Shown one piece after another: positions 1-8,741 of a stretch of DNA of 64,000 nt. The DNA is from Mesostigma viride (Eukaryota; Streptophyta; Mesostigmatophyceae; Mesostigmatales; Mesostigmataceae), in the NCBI GenBank assembly GCA_009746045.1, contig RPFO01001550.1, positions 1-64,000 of the forward strand, written 5' to 3'. The position numbers were made by a program, and so were the translations under genes. The notes beneath the pieces were generated by a model. The model worked only from the letters and a program-made list of their open reading frames with translations, made no database searches and was not told where the DNA came from. Within the stretch, counting starts at the first letter, position 1; each line of letters opens with the position of its first letter.

Positions 1-75
1 TCCGGACGCGGCATAGATATCCACGTATACCCGTGGGCAGCCGTTCTGGGTGGACGAGTGTCTTTTTTTGAAATA

Positions 76-173
76 GAAGCCTATCCACGACCAAAGGGCG
101 GGAGTGGCTGGAGAGGGCGTGCCAAATTCATTCGATGGTGGGGGGTTGAGAGGCTCGAGTTTGGATAGGCTTC
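76..173. repeat. short element with terminal inverted repeats, copy 1
   Basis: The segment begins GAAGCCTATCCACGACC and ends GGATAGGCTTC, so its ends are inverted copies of each other, GAAGCCTATCC against GGATAGGCTTC. The interior is GC-rich with a G6 run and no open frame. A second copy lies at 325-427. The structure resembles a miniature inverted-repeat element, but no target-site duplication is clear. Confidence 0.65.
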
Positions 174-324
174 TTTTGGTATTCTTCTTTTTTAGACAAT
201 AAGAGTAAGAATAATATGGGCTATAGGGCCAATATACGGATGCGTATATGGGGTTATGGGTATAGTGGTCAGGGGCGGGGAGAATATTGTTGGAAGGGAT
301 TGTCAAAAAAGAAGGCACTCCAGA

Positions 325-427
325 GAAGCCTATCCACGACCAAAGGGCGGGAGGGCCGGAGAGGGGTTGCTAAATTCGTTCGATGGGCGGGAGGGGGGTT
401 GAGAGGGTTCGAGTTTGGATAGGCTTC
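325..427. repeat. short element with terminal inverted repeats, copy 2
   Basis: It has the same inverted ends as the copy at 76-173 and a similar interior: an AAAGGGCGGGAG block after the left end, a CGTTCGATGG-like block, a G run, then GAGTTTGGATAGGCTTC. The two copies differ by small substitutions and indels, so they are diverged rather than a recent duplication. Confidence 0.65.
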
Positions 428-478
428 TCTTTCGGACATGGTGTATAGTGGGCGGGCGCGTCGTTTGGCGGGGCGAAG

Positions 479-520
479 GTGGATAGGCTTCTCCTCGCGA
501 TCGATTAGAAGGCTATCCAC
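479..520. repeat. short inverted pair of the same end sequence
   Basis: GTGGATAGGCTTCT at 479-492 faces AGAAGGCTATCCAC at 507-520, with one mismatch across a 14-base stem. It is the same end sequence as the two neighbouring elements but in the outward arrangement, which could be the abutting ends of two lost elements. Confidence 0.5.
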
Positions 521-603
521 GTCGGAGCGCGCGGGGGTGCAGTGCGATGCACTTGTGTGGGAGCGAGGGCTGGGGGGGGGGTGCAGACGCGCGCTAAAAA
601 TAA

Positions 604-1233
604 ATGTGGGCGGATAGGTATACGCGCTCCATGGTGACAAGTTCAGTCCCTATATCCAGCATCGCAAGGAGGTCGTCGGTCGCGTCTCGCTTTCCCGCTC
701 CGGTGGTATTATCTGCGGGCATCTGCGGTGGCGTTCGCGCTGACGGCGGCGCTTGCCGTCGCCGCACGTCGGACGGTGGCCGGTGCGCGGCGCACGGGGG
801 GGGAGGGCGGGAGGGGCGAGGGCGGAGGAGGGAGGAAGGGCGGCACGGTACACGTGCTTTCAATATCTTCGATTATAACGATCCTTCCGAGTACCCCCCT
901 CATTTTTGGGATGACAATTACGTACCGAGCGACGACGACTCCGATGGCGACGATGGCGTGGGATACGCGCGGTATGCCGCCGGGTACACTCCCATGCGAC
1001 AACGGCACGGTACGCGGGCTTTCGACGCGTCCGATGAACGCGCTCGACTGAATTACGAGAGGGCTGTTTACGCCGCTGAACAGGCTATGGCCGTCGATAG
1101 GGTTCGTTACGCCGCCGAGCAGGCTATGGCCATCGATAGGTCTCGTTACGCCGCCGAACAGGCCCGAGCTGCTAAACAGGCCGCCGAACAGGCCAGGGCC
1201 GCTGAACAGGCTGCCGCAGGCCAGGGACGCTGA
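604..1233 (+). CDS. Cys/His-motif and Ala-rich J-domain protein, N-terminal part (frame broken)
   Basis: This is the upstream part of a gene that continues in another frame to 2690. It carries a short motif with spacing C-x9-C-x9-C-x2-H, related to the N-terminal motif of the genes at 6904-7410, 7457-8425 and 22605-23048. An acidic stretch (SDDDSDGDDG) and two copies of the hexapeptide HGTRAF follow; HGTRAF also occurs in the 7457-8425 product. Alanine-rich repeats of the type YAAEQAMAxDR then begin. The frame is lost between about 1217 and 1275, where ~29-base tandem units of GCCAGGGACGCTGAACAGG lack one or two bases relative to in-frame 30-base units. The start is uncertain: 604 is the first ATG, and ATG 631 is an alternative. 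Confidence 0.6.
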   Translation: MWADRYTRSMVTSSVPISSIARRSSVASRFPAPVVLSAGICGGVRADGGACRRRTSDGGRCAAHGGGGREGRGRRREEGRHGTRAFNIFDYNDPSEYPPHFWDDNYVPSDDDSDGDDGVGYARYAAGYTPMRQRHGTRAFDASDERARLNYERAVYAAEQAMAVDRVRYAAEQAMAIDRSRYAAEQARAAKQAAEQARAAEQAAAGQGR

Positions 1234-1301
1234 ACAGGCGCCGCAGAGGCCAGGGACGCTGAACAGGCGCCGCAGATGCCAGGGACGCTGAACAGGCCGC
1301 T
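1203..1301 (+). repeat. ~29-base tandem units inside the Ala-rich coding region
   Basis: Successive units contain GCCAGGGACGCTGAACAGG followed by a GCCGCAGA-like block. Because units are 29 rather than 30 bases long, each copy shifts the frame by one, and the intact frame is regained only after about 1275. The deletions make the gene appear split. Confidence 0.6.
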
Positions 1302-2690
1302 GAAGAGGCGAGGGCCGCTAAACAAGCTGAAATAGACAAACGGGCTAAAGCTATAGCCGAACAGTCTCGGGCCGACAGACGGGAGTGGGAGGCCAAACAG
1401 GCTGCTTTACAGGCCGCCAAAGAAGATGAATATTGGGAAAGGATTCAAGCCGCAAAAGACGCTGCCGCACAGGAACGGCTGGCTATACAGGCTGCTAGAC
1501 AGGCCGCCGAACAGGATCGGATCGACAAACAGGCTGCTAAACGGGCTGCCGAGCAGGCCCGAGCTGACAAACAGGCTCGAGCTGACGAGAGGGCCCGGGC
1601 CGCTAAACAGGCCGCTGAAGAGGCTCGAGCTGCTAAACTGGCTGCCGAGCGGGCTTTAGCTGCCGAGAGGGATCGAGTAGCCAAAGAGGCCATCAAACGG
1701 GCTATGGAAGCTCATTATAAGGCTCTGGCCGAGGAGAGGGCTCGGGCTGCGGAGGAGCAGAGGGCTCGGCTCGCAAAGGAGAAACAGATGCGTGAAAGGG
1801 AGGCACGCGCGGCTGCTGCGGCTGCGGCTGCGGAAAGAGCGAAACGGGCGGAAGCTGAGAGGCGGCATAAAGAAGACATGGCGAGAATGGAAAGAGAACG
1901 ATACGAGCGGGATCAAGCACGGGCAAGGGAGCGTGCAAAGAAACCTTCCAAGCATTGGTTTACTGGTGCCCCGTATGCTCCCGCCGCCCCGACTGCAGGA
2001 CACCAACCGCCACCTTCCGATGGACGGCCCAAAGCATACAGCAGCCCCTTATTCGGGGACGAGTGGCGCGAGTACATGCCCAATGCCCCCAAGGCGCGAC
2101 CAGCCAAACCGAAACCCTCCGCCGCCTACGAGGATTTCGCTGCGGACATGAGACGCGAACGTGCTCGCTCGGCCGCCTACGAGGATTTTTTTTCGGGCAG
2201 GTGGAACGGACGTGCTCGCTCGTCCGCCGGCCCTAGCGCCCCGCCGCCCTCATCAAGGCCAGCTGGTTACGCGCCTAATGCGCCTCCGCCGAGAGCACCC
2301 CCGCCTAGAGCGCCTCCGCACCGTCCTCCTCCCGCCGCGCGCACAGACGAATGGTCCGGTGCGGTCCTCAATGCCGGTGTGAATCTGCAGAAGCTCACTG
2401 CCGAGGACCGCAAGGCCGTGGAGGAGCTGCAGAGGAAGGCCCGAGATACGTTCGGACAGCTGCCGACCACCGCTTCGGGGTGGAGAAAGGGGTCATTCAA
2501 GTTCCACCCCGACAAGGTGTTGAACCCGGTTGCGCAGAAGATTGCCGAAGAACTGTTCAAGTCATACGGTAACAAACACGCTGCCTGGAAGGAAGCGCAC
2601 AATCTCAGCCAGAAGAGGGTTCGACGACACGTAAAAACGGTGAAGAAGAGAGTGACAACAAAGGGGGCGCGTCGGCGTTCTCGATTATAG
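1263..2690 (+). CDS. Ala-rich coiled protein with C-terminal J-domain (3' part of the same gene)
   Basis: The frame is open from 1263 and reads through long Ala/Glu/Gln/Arg-rich repeats (units like AAKQAAEQARA), predicted to form a long charged helix, then a Pro-rich linker (PPPRAPPPRAPPHRPPP) and a C-terminal module with an HPD tripeptide at 2505-2513 in the context KFHPDKV, followed by AEELFKSY. HPD between two helices is the hallmark of DnaJ/Hsp40 J-domains, which stimulate Hsp70 ATPase; that role is inferred. The tail is very basic. The first ATG in this frame is at 1704, but the sequence upstream clearly belongs to the same protein. It converges with the OTU gene 22 bases downstream. Confidence 0.7.
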   Translation, partial: TGAADARDAEQAAEEARAAKQAEIDKRAKAIAEQSRADRREWEAKQAALQAAKEDEYWERIQAAKDAAAQERLAIQAARQAAEQDRIDKQAAKRAAEQARADKQARADERARAAKQAAEEARAAKLAAERALAAERDRVAKEAIKRAMEAHYKALAEERARAAEEQRARLAKEKQMREREARAAAAAAAAERAKRAEAERRHKEDMARMERERYERDQARARERAKKPSKHWFTGAPYAPAAPTAGHQPPPSDGRPKAYSSPLFGDEWREYMPNAPKARPAKPKPSAAYEDFAADMRRERARSAAYEDFFSGRWNGRARSSAGPSAPPPSSRPAGYAPNAPPPRAPPPRAPPHRPPPAARTDEWSGAVLNAGVNLQKLTAEDRKAVEELQRKARDTFGQLPTTASGWRKGSFKFHPDKVLNPVAQKIAEELFKSYGNKHAAWKEAHNLSQKRVRRHVKTVKKRVTTKGARRRSRL

Positions 2691-2712
2691 GCCGCATTGA
2701 CGGCTAGGAGAG

Positions 2713-3936
2713 TCAATCCCTGGCCCGGGTTCGTAGGTCGGATTCCGGGATCAGCGATTCGAAGTGGTTCAGTCCGTCAAACCAGATGTACACAGGCTTG
2801 TTCTTGGACCGCTGTTGGGAATAGAACTCGCCAGATGCCCAGTATGGCTGCACGTTTAGTTGGGGCATGGCCCCGCCGCGCAAGAGACCCAGGGTTATAA
2901 TGTCCGTATTGGTATGGACGGCCGTCATCTGGATGATATCATCGGTGGCATACTCGCAACCCTTGAGATCATTTTTGATCTTGTCCGGATCCGCATAGCT
3001 CACATAAGCAACGTCCTTGAACGCCCCTTTTTCCAGTTTGGTTTTTAACTCCTTGCGCAATCGTGTGGCCTTCTCTTTTAGCTGTGCCTGAGTGATCTGT
3101 TGGCCTTGCTGGAATGCCTTTCCTAGATAGAACGAGTAGTAGAAGCAGTTGCCATCTCCCTTTGCTGCACGCTTGAATGCGAATTTGACCCCCCCGAGTG
3201 CTCTGTAAATCAAAGGTGCACTGTACGTGATATCCGCGTCCACACCCGCCATCCTCGATGGCAGATACACCTTCGTGGAAGGCGGGTACGTGTTTGTAAT
3301 TCTCAGCCTAGGATCCGTGGTGACAAATCTCCCATATCGCATGTCCATCATCCCGTCGGCGAGTCTCTCGATATCCGCCAGGTTCGCCACCACGTCATCA
3401 TTATTATACCTCCGAGGCGCGGTCGGGGCTCCTGCAGATGACTTTTTTTTTTTTGACCTGTACGGTGGTGGCGGAGGCGGGGGCTGAACTCGCATGCCCT
3501 TCATCCCGTCAATGAGTCTCTCGATAGCCACCCGGTCCGCCACCATGGTATCATTTGACCTCGCAGGCGGGGGTAAGACTCGTGGAGATGACCCTTTCTT
3601 TTTTGACCTGTACGGGGGGGGCGGAGGAGGGGGCGGTGGGTGTAGCAGCGGCGGATTGCCCTCGTGCTCTCGCCTCTCCAAGTCTTCGACCGCGTACCAC
3701 CCCCACCGCCTCAGCTGCCCCATACCACGGCACTGTTTCAGGGATCCCACCCCCTTTCCCGCGTTCCTGTAGCCGCAGTACGCTCTCCCGGGCGTGTCCC
3801 CGACGGGCAGGGGTGGTCGTGGGCCCGTCAAGCGGTTTGCTGTGATGGCTCGCTTTCCGTACATTCTCACTTGGCGCTTGGAGATGCAAATTGCCTGATC
3901 CGCGCCCGCTCTATCCCGCGTGTAACCGCAATACAT
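2713..3936 (-). CDS. OTU-family cysteine protease with Cys-pair N-terminus (OTU 1)
   Basis: The 407-residue product ends in an OTU deubiquitinase-like domain: GDGNCFYYSF holds the catalytic Asp/Cys motif and NHFESLIP near the C-terminus supplies the His. OTU proteases cleave ubiquitin from substrates, so a role in countering host ubiquitin signalling is inferred. The N-terminus has a tandem Cys-containing unit (YCGY...C twice in ~70 residues). The middle holds a ~50-residue duplication, each copy starting with a polyproline run and YRSKKK and ending IERL-DGM--MR. The gene at 58973-60582 is a paralogue with the same three-part layout. The start is the first ATG after the AT-rich gap that divides it from the fibre gene. 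Confidence 0.85.
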   Translation of the reverse strand: MYCGYTRDRAGADQAICISKRQVRMYGKRAITANRLTGPRPPLPVGDTPGRAYCGYRNAGKGVGSLKQCRGMGQLRRWGWYAVEDLERREHEGNPPLLHPPPPPPPPPYRSKKKGSSPRVLPPPARSNDTMVADRVAIERLIDGMKGMRVQPPPPPPPYRSKKKKSSAGAPTAPRRYNNDDVVANLADIERLADGMMDMRYGRFVTTDPRLRITNTYPPSTKVYLPSRMAGVDADITYSAPLIYRALGGVKFAFKRAAKGDGNCFYYSFYLGKAFQQGQQITQAQLKEKATRLRKELKTKLEKGAFKDVAYVSYADPDKIKNDLKGCEYATDDIIQMTAVHTNTDIITLGLLRGGAMPQLNVQPYWASGEFYSQQRSKNKPVYIWFDGLNHFESLIPESDLRTRARD

Positions 3937-4128
3937 AAACGCGACTTAATTTAACCGTCGATTATATTTTACGGAACCGGTCTGCGCGGGGCGCGCGGAC
4001 GGAAGAGGGTGCCTCGTCAGCATTATCGATGGTAGGAAAAACGAGAGTCATAAATTCTTAGGAGCCATAAAAAAAAGAAAAAGCGCCCACGTAATTTTTA
4101 TCTTATGCTAGCGGTATAGAACTTTACC
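3937..4128. promoter_or_regulatory. divergent intergenic region between OTU 1 and fibre gene 1
   Basis: This gap of 192 bases separates divergent starts and probably holds both promoters. It is much richer in A+T near each start (for example TTAATTTAACC next to OTU 1 and TTTTTATCTTATG upstream of 4129) than the flanking genes. No specific motif is recognised. Confidence 0.35.
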
Positions 4129-5778
4129 ATGTCTACCGCTCTGGACCAACTCAGCGACGTCCGTTACGCGCGCATGTACTCGACCGCTCTCCTGGGCGAC
4201 CTCGACCCCGCCGCGAGGGTGAAGGACCTCGTCGTCAAGGCGCAGGACAGCATCGTCATCAAGCCCAACAACGGGTACGGCACCAGCGCGACCAACCGCC
4301 TCAAGATCGTGGGATCCACCGCCGTCGACGGGGCGCTATCCGTGGACAACGTTACCATCGACGGCAGCACCGTCAACTCGTCTTCCGGCAGCCTCGTGCT
4401 TTCGTCCGACGCCGGGTCGGTGCGCATGGCCGACGTGGTCGCCTCTGCGGCCTCCCTCTCGCCGGCCTCCGACGTGAACCTGACCCTCTCCGGCGGTGCC
4501 ACCAAGTCGGTGTTGGTGGAGGGCGTCAAGTTCACCGACAACGCGGTCACCACCTCCAGCGGCACCCTGGCGATCAGCTCTGCCGGGTCCTCGGCCGCCG
4601 CGCTCCAGCTGGGCGGCGTCACCGTCACCGACGCCTCCGTGTCCTCCTCCACCTCCAACGGAAACCTGACCATGGCCAGCAACGGCACCGGCTCCGTGCT
4701 CCTGGACAACGTGAAGGTGAAGACCTCGGGCATCAGCAACAACGTGGCCAACGCCGACCTGACCCTCTCGTCCAACGGCACCGGGTCGGTGGTGATGGAC
4801 AGCGTGAAGGTGAAGACGGCGGGCATCACCACCAGCAGCGGCACGCTCTCGCTGACCTCTGCGGGGGCGGCTACCAACCAGGTGAACGTGGCCGGCATCA
4901 CGATGACGAACGCCAGCATCAGTGCCGCGTCGGCGAGCACCGTGACGGTGGCGAAGGACCTGACCCTGACCAGCACCGCGGGCGGCAGCGGCAAGGTGAC
5001 GACCTCGGCGGGCAATCTGGAGCTGACCAGCACGAGCGGCACGGTGGCCGTCACGGGCGCGCTCACTGTGTCGGGGGCGGTTGCAGGCGCCAGCAGTATT
5101 ACTAGCACGGGCAACACGGTGGTGGGCGGCAACCTGCGTGTGGCGGGCATGATCGACAGCACCAACGCCAGTGGGAAGCTGGAGATCGCTGACAAGGCGG
5201 TCAACCTGGGTAAGCAGACGGTGTTCGAGAGCGTTATGGACTTTCCATTTACCACGACAGGCAGCGCATCGACGGTGGCAAACACGATCAGCAACGGGAT
5301 TTATGCCCAATGCGGTCAAGGCGCCAACATCGCGAACGGTGGTGTGACCATGCAGGCTGGATCTAACCAAAACGCCAGGGTTTCCTTCTTCTACAACACC
5401 GTCAACACGCCCATCCCCACCGACCTGCTAGACTTCAGCCAAAACAACATTGAACTCAGCGCCAAATATACCCTTGCGGGCCTCCTCCTTAACAATTACA
5501 ACTTCTTCGGTATCGAGCAGACAACTGTCGCGCCATACCCGTACTTTAGGCTATACACCGCCACGGGAGGAGCGATGAAGGTCGAGACCCGTAATGCTGC
5601 TGGGACGGTTACATCTTTCACGTCCGACGCGGTCAACTGGTTTAACACGGTCACCAATTACGTCCTCTCTATGTCGTTCACCGCGTCGGGTGGGGGGGTG
5701 TCGGTATCTCTCTCGTTCACCAAGAACGGGGGGCGTCCATTCCCGTCACGTTCTCCGGCAGCACTTCTCTTTCTCTAG
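4129..5778 (+). CDS. beta-repeat fibre-like structural protein 1, N-terminal part (frameshifted)
   Basis: The product begins with a short helical segment (LSDVRYARMYSTALLGDL) and VKDLVVKAQDSIVIKPNNGYG, followed by many ~30-residue Ser/Thr/Gly/Val-rich repeats with recurring VxVEGVKFTDNAVTTSSGTL-like cores. This is typical of beta-helical or trimeric virion fibres. Its N-terminus and repeats match the paralogue at 19266-20999 on the other strand. The frame breaks at a G6 run at 5728-5733; one further G restores it into the segment ending at 6860. The last ~15 residues before the stop at 5778 are out-of-frame. A virion-surface or attachment role is inferred from architecture. Confidence 0.75.
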   Translation: MSTALDQLSDVRYARMYSTALLGDLDPAARVKDLVVKAQDSIVIKPNNGYGTSATNRLKIVGSTAVDGALSVDNVTIDGSTVNSSSGSLVLSSDAGSVRMADVVASAASLSPASDVNLTLSGGATKSVLVEGVKFTDNAVTTSSGTLAISSAGSSAAALQLGGVTVTDASVSSSTSNGNLTMASNGTGSVLLDNVKVKTSGISNNVANADLTLSSNGTGSVVMDSVKVKTAGITTSSGTLSLTSAGAATNQVNVAGITMTNASISAASASTVTVAKDLTLTSTAGGSGKVTTSAGNLELTSTSGTVAVTGALTVSGAVAGASSITSTGNTVVGGNLRVAGMIDSTNASGKLEIADKAVNLGKQTVFESVMDFPFTTTGSASTVANTISNGIYAQCGQGANIANGGVTMQAGSNQNARVSFFYNTVNTPIPTDLLDFSQNNIELSAKYTLAGLLLNNYNFFGIEQTTVAPYPYFRLYTATGGAMKVETRNAAGTVTSFTSDAVNWFNTVTNYVLSMSFTASGGGVSVSLSFTKNGGRPFPSRSPAALLFL

Positions 5779-6860
5779 GTACTTGCTTCCTGTCTGCCCC
5801 CTCCGTCATTGTTGTTGGCAACGTGGGCTTGCAATACGGCGGCGATAACTATTATGTGGACAACGTGACGGCCAGCAAGAACGGTGTCGCGTCAAACGCG
5901 GGCTCCGACAACGCCGGCCTGTTTGTTGACGGCAGCGCCTCCTTCGGCAGCCGCGCCCTCACATGGCACATGGGCGCCGGCGAGACCTCGCAGGACAAGG
6001 GCGACTACACGGGCTCGTACTGGCACGTGGAGGGCGGCCAGCTGCTGCTCTCTCGCACCATCCTGGCGGCCGACCGCGAGGCGCCCGCCACCAACGTCAA
6101 TCTTGCCTCCCTGGCCAGCGGCTCCGACACGCTGCGGTGGGAGTTCTCCTCCTCCAAGGCCAGCACCGTCGGCAGCGCCACCTTCAGCGGCAGCGGCACC
6201 GTCGCGGACGGCGTGCTCAAGGAGTCCGGCTCCCAGTTCGACTCCGTGTCGCCCAACGTCACGGGCACGTTCTCTCTGATCATCAAGGTGCTGCCCCAGT
6301 TCGACCTGTCCACGCTGACCCTCCTGACCGACCTGATCGAGTACGGCTACCTTGCCGTGCAGATCTCGAGCGGCGGCTTCCTGACCTTCTCCGACGGCGT
6401 GAACGCGGCCATCGTCATGGACACCCCCGTGCACGCCGAGCCGTTCACCCTGTGCATCACCATGAGCGGGTCGCAGGTCAAGTTCTACCTGGACGGCGCC
6501 CTGGTGGCTTCCTCGGCCAACGGCGCTCTGGGCGCGAACCCGAATCTGGTGCTGTACGGCGGCTACGTCGGTAGCGTGTGGTACGACGACGTGCGCTTCG
6601 TGTCCGGCCAGGCGCTCACGGCGGCCAACACGATGCTGTACGGCTGGCGGGAGATGTACGCGGCCAACCAGACGGTGACGTACGGTTTCCGCATCTCCAA
6701 CAACGAGGGCCTGCAGCTGGTGAAGGTGCGCGGGTCGGGCGGCAGCAACGGATGGGTCGGCACCAACCCCGCGCCCAACACGGTGACGTCCGGCAACAGC
6801 ATGGGCGCCATCGGGGCGGCCACCGCGTCCGTCATCAGCGAGAGCCAGATGGCGTTTTGA
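5734..6860 (+). CDS. fibre-like structural protein 1, C-terminal part
   Basis: This segment continues the gene after the G6 run. It contains a conserved block (RALTWHMGAGETSQDKGD, then GSYWH-EGGQL) shared with the paralogue at 18601-20999, a LamG/concanavalin-like stretch (FTLCITMSGSQVKFYLDGA, VWYDDVRF) and a C-terminal cap with VTYGFRISNNEGLQLVKVRG and SMGAIG, also shared. A LamG-like fold suggests glycan binding by the fibre tip; this is inference. It converges on the small Cys-motif gene 43 bases downstream. Confidence 0.75.
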
Positions 6861-6903
6861 GCGCGTTTAACCCGCGAACCTTGATCACACCAATCGGCGA
6901 TGC

Positions 6904-7410
6904 CTAGCCAGAGCCGCAGAAGCTCCATGAACAATCCTTCTGCGCTTGTTCATAATGACCTCTCCCAGTTGGTCTCTGGTACTCATCGCCTTGGACGCCC
7001 AGGGCGTCTCGTTTGCTTCTTCGCCTGTCCTGTTTTATGGAGAGGGGGGTCGGGCGTGGGGGCATGGGAGGAGCTGACGGGGCGTGTGCGTCAATCGCGC
7101 GATTGTTGTCCTCCAGTATGCGATCCAGGGATGCGAGCCAGGGGTCTTGTGACAGATCGTTGGGGTGGTAGGACTTTCTCTCGTTCCTTTTCTGTTTAGC
7201 GATGCCACTTTGGATCATCGGTATGGGACTCTTGTCCACGTACATGTACTTCATGGTGCGCGCCAATCTGTCTACGTCATTATCCACGCGTCTCGTGCTG
7301 TGCCCCTTGGTGTGATGCACAATTGGCTGCCCCTTGTGCATGTGGCACCTCCCCCTCGCGACCTCAATGTTGCATGTCCCTCCAGTCCTAGTCTGAGCGC
7401 GGCACTTCAT
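6904..7410 (-). CDS. small protein with N-terminal Cys/His motif
   Basis: The 168-residue product begins MKCRAQTRTGGTCNIEVARG and continues RCHMHKGQP, a compact C-x9-C-x8-C-x2-H arrangement likely to bind zinc. The neighbour at 7457-8425 has nearly the same first 30 residues. After the motif comes GHSTRRV, where the relatives have HGTRAF. The rest is charged with a Pro-rich stretch and resembles nothing I recognise. It is probably a tandem duplicate of the next gene with a diverged body. Confidence 0.7.
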   Translation of the reverse strand: MKCRAQTRTGGTCNIEVARGRCHMHKGQPIVHHTKGHSTRRVDNDVDRLARTMKYMYVDKSPIPMIQSGIAKQKRNERKSYHPNDLSQDPWLASLDRILEDNNRAIDAHAPSAPPMPPRPTPLSIKQDRRRSKRDALGVQGDEYQRPTGRGHYEQAQKDCSWSFCGSG

Positions 7411-7456
7411 TTACACGATCTACTTTAAGGAACGATAAAAAGCACAACGGCCGCCT

Positions 7457-8425
7457 TTAGTACCTCTTTACGCGTTTGGCGAATCTCATGGCGTCCAGTT
7501 CGGCCTTCTCTATGTCTGCTTGTACTTTCGCGCGCTCATGCGCATGTGGATCGTAATATGGATCACGATCAGCAACACCGAATGATGGGCCGACAACGGG
7601 GACTCCGAAGAGCGGTGTAGAAAGAGCGGGGTACAGCGGAGGTGGCGGTCGCGTCGGAGGTGGTGGTGGGAGCCTGCGTTTCAGGTCGTCCACTGTCTTC
7701 CACGTTGTCGTTCGTCGAGTGATCGGGATCTTCATCCCTTCCATTCGTGCAGTTTCGTTTAGGATAACATTGTCAAGACGTTCCCTTATTTTCTTTGCTC
7801 GTGCTCCGTACGTGTCTAGCGCCTCGTTCTTAATATTCGGCAAAATTTGATAGCGTAGCCAAGCATCATTGTTGCGATTCATTGCCTCCTCATACTCTGC
7901 CCATTGTTCATCTGTTGGTCTATCAGTCAGGTTTGCCCGAATATTCTTAAGATTTTCTTGTCGGCGCACAGATTCATCCCAAGCGTCGTTTTTTGGCTTG
8001 TTTAATTTTGCATTGGCCTTGGTGATAGCCTCTTCTCTTGACCGCCACTTGTCGCGGACCGCGGTGGCAGTTTCAATGTACCTGTCTTTCCCCCCCGCGA
8101 CCGCCCAATTCAGCCTATCCTTGTCACTTGCATGTTTCTCGGCGTTATGAAAGGCTACTTTATCAACGTAGTCAGGACCTGGCCCGCTGTCTAAGAGCAA
8201 TTGTTTAGGATCACTGTCAACGCCCTCCGCGTCAATTTGTGGGTCGTTGACAACATCGCCCGCCCGCATCCGGTGCCTGTACCGCCGCCGACGCGTGCCA
8301 AACGCTCTCGTGCCGTGCACCTTGCTGACTTTGGCTTTCGGCTGTCCCTTGTGCAGGTGGCACCTCCCCCTCGCGACTTCTAATTTGCATGTACCTCCAG
8401 ATCTCGTAGCAGCCCTGCACTTCAT
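7457..8425 (-). CDS. Cys/His-motif protein with HGTRAF element
   Basis: The 322-residue product starts MKCRAATRSGGTCKLEVARG and RCHLHKGQP, then has VHGTRAF, as in the Ala-rich gene at 604. The body is a charged, mostly helical region with many Asn, Arg and Glu, a Pro-rich stretch (LPPPPPTRPPPPLYP) near residue 250, and a charged C-terminus. No catalytic domain is recognised. A nucleic-acid or host-protein adaptor role is possible but unproven. AT-rich sequence lies directly upstream of the start, 3' of the next small gene. Confidence 0.7.
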   Translation of the reverse strand: MKCRAATRSGGTCKLEVARGRCHLHKGQPKAKVSKVHGTRAFGTRRRRYRHRMRAGDVVNDPQIDAEGVDSDPKQLLLDSGPGPDYVDKVAFHNAEKHASDKDRLNWAVAGGKDRYIETATAVRDKWRSREEAITKANAKLNKPKNDAWDESVRRQENLKNIRANLTDRPTDEQWAEYEEAMNRNNDAWLRYQILPNIKNEALDTYGARAKKIRERLDNVILNETARMEGMKIPITRRTTTWKTVDDLKRRLPPPPPTRPPPPLYPALSTPLFGVPVVGPSFGVADRDPYYDPHAHERAKVQADIEKAELDAMRFAKRVKRY

Positions 8426-8432
8426 TGTTTTT

Positions 8433-8663
8433 CTACTTAAATGACATAATAAATTTGATAACGGGCGTGTTCTTGCCTAGCGCGTAATGCAGGCACTCGC
8501 CCACTATCACCAATGCGGCGAACCAGCCCATTAACTCGGACGCCCTTAAGCGGCGTCCACCCGCGTAGAAAGCAAACGCGGCACTGGCGGCGAGAGTCGC
8601 GAGCCAGTCGAATAGTGCACTCCCTAACACGCGAAAGGAGCGAAGGTATGCTATCGTGGACAT
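8433..8663 (-). CDS. small two-helix membrane protein
   Basis: The 76-residue product starts MSTIAYLRSFRVLGSALFDW and has two hydrophobic segments, roughly residues 12-35 and 46-65, with a short basic loop between. Small membrane proteins with an LRSFR-like start are common among NCLDV genomes; I place it there by resemblance only. An ATG at 8681 would add six residues. Its stop is only seven bases from the start of the Cys-motif gene. Confidence 0.6.
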   Translation of the reverse strand: MSTIAYLRSFRVLGSALFDWLATLAASAAFAFYAGGRRLRASELMGWFAALVIVGECLHYALGKNTPVIKFIMSFK

Positions 8664-8741
8664 GCTGTTTGTGTATATCACGTGTTACATAAAAACGCAA
8701 GGGGGAAAAAGAGAGGTTAGTAAATCAATTATGCTTTTTTT

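Larger units (their letters stand above)
1..603. other. non-coding left end of the window
   Basis: No convincing gene is seen here. The stretch is G-rich with long G runs, and it contains two copies of a ~100-bp element with inverted ends plus a shorter inverted pair, listed separately. The open frames found in it are low-complexity. Confidence 0.6.

Noticed and set aside
4164-5370. long open frames on the minus strand across the fibre 1 gene
   Set aside because: They are antisense shadows caused by the GC-rich repeat codons; low-complexity and without family features.
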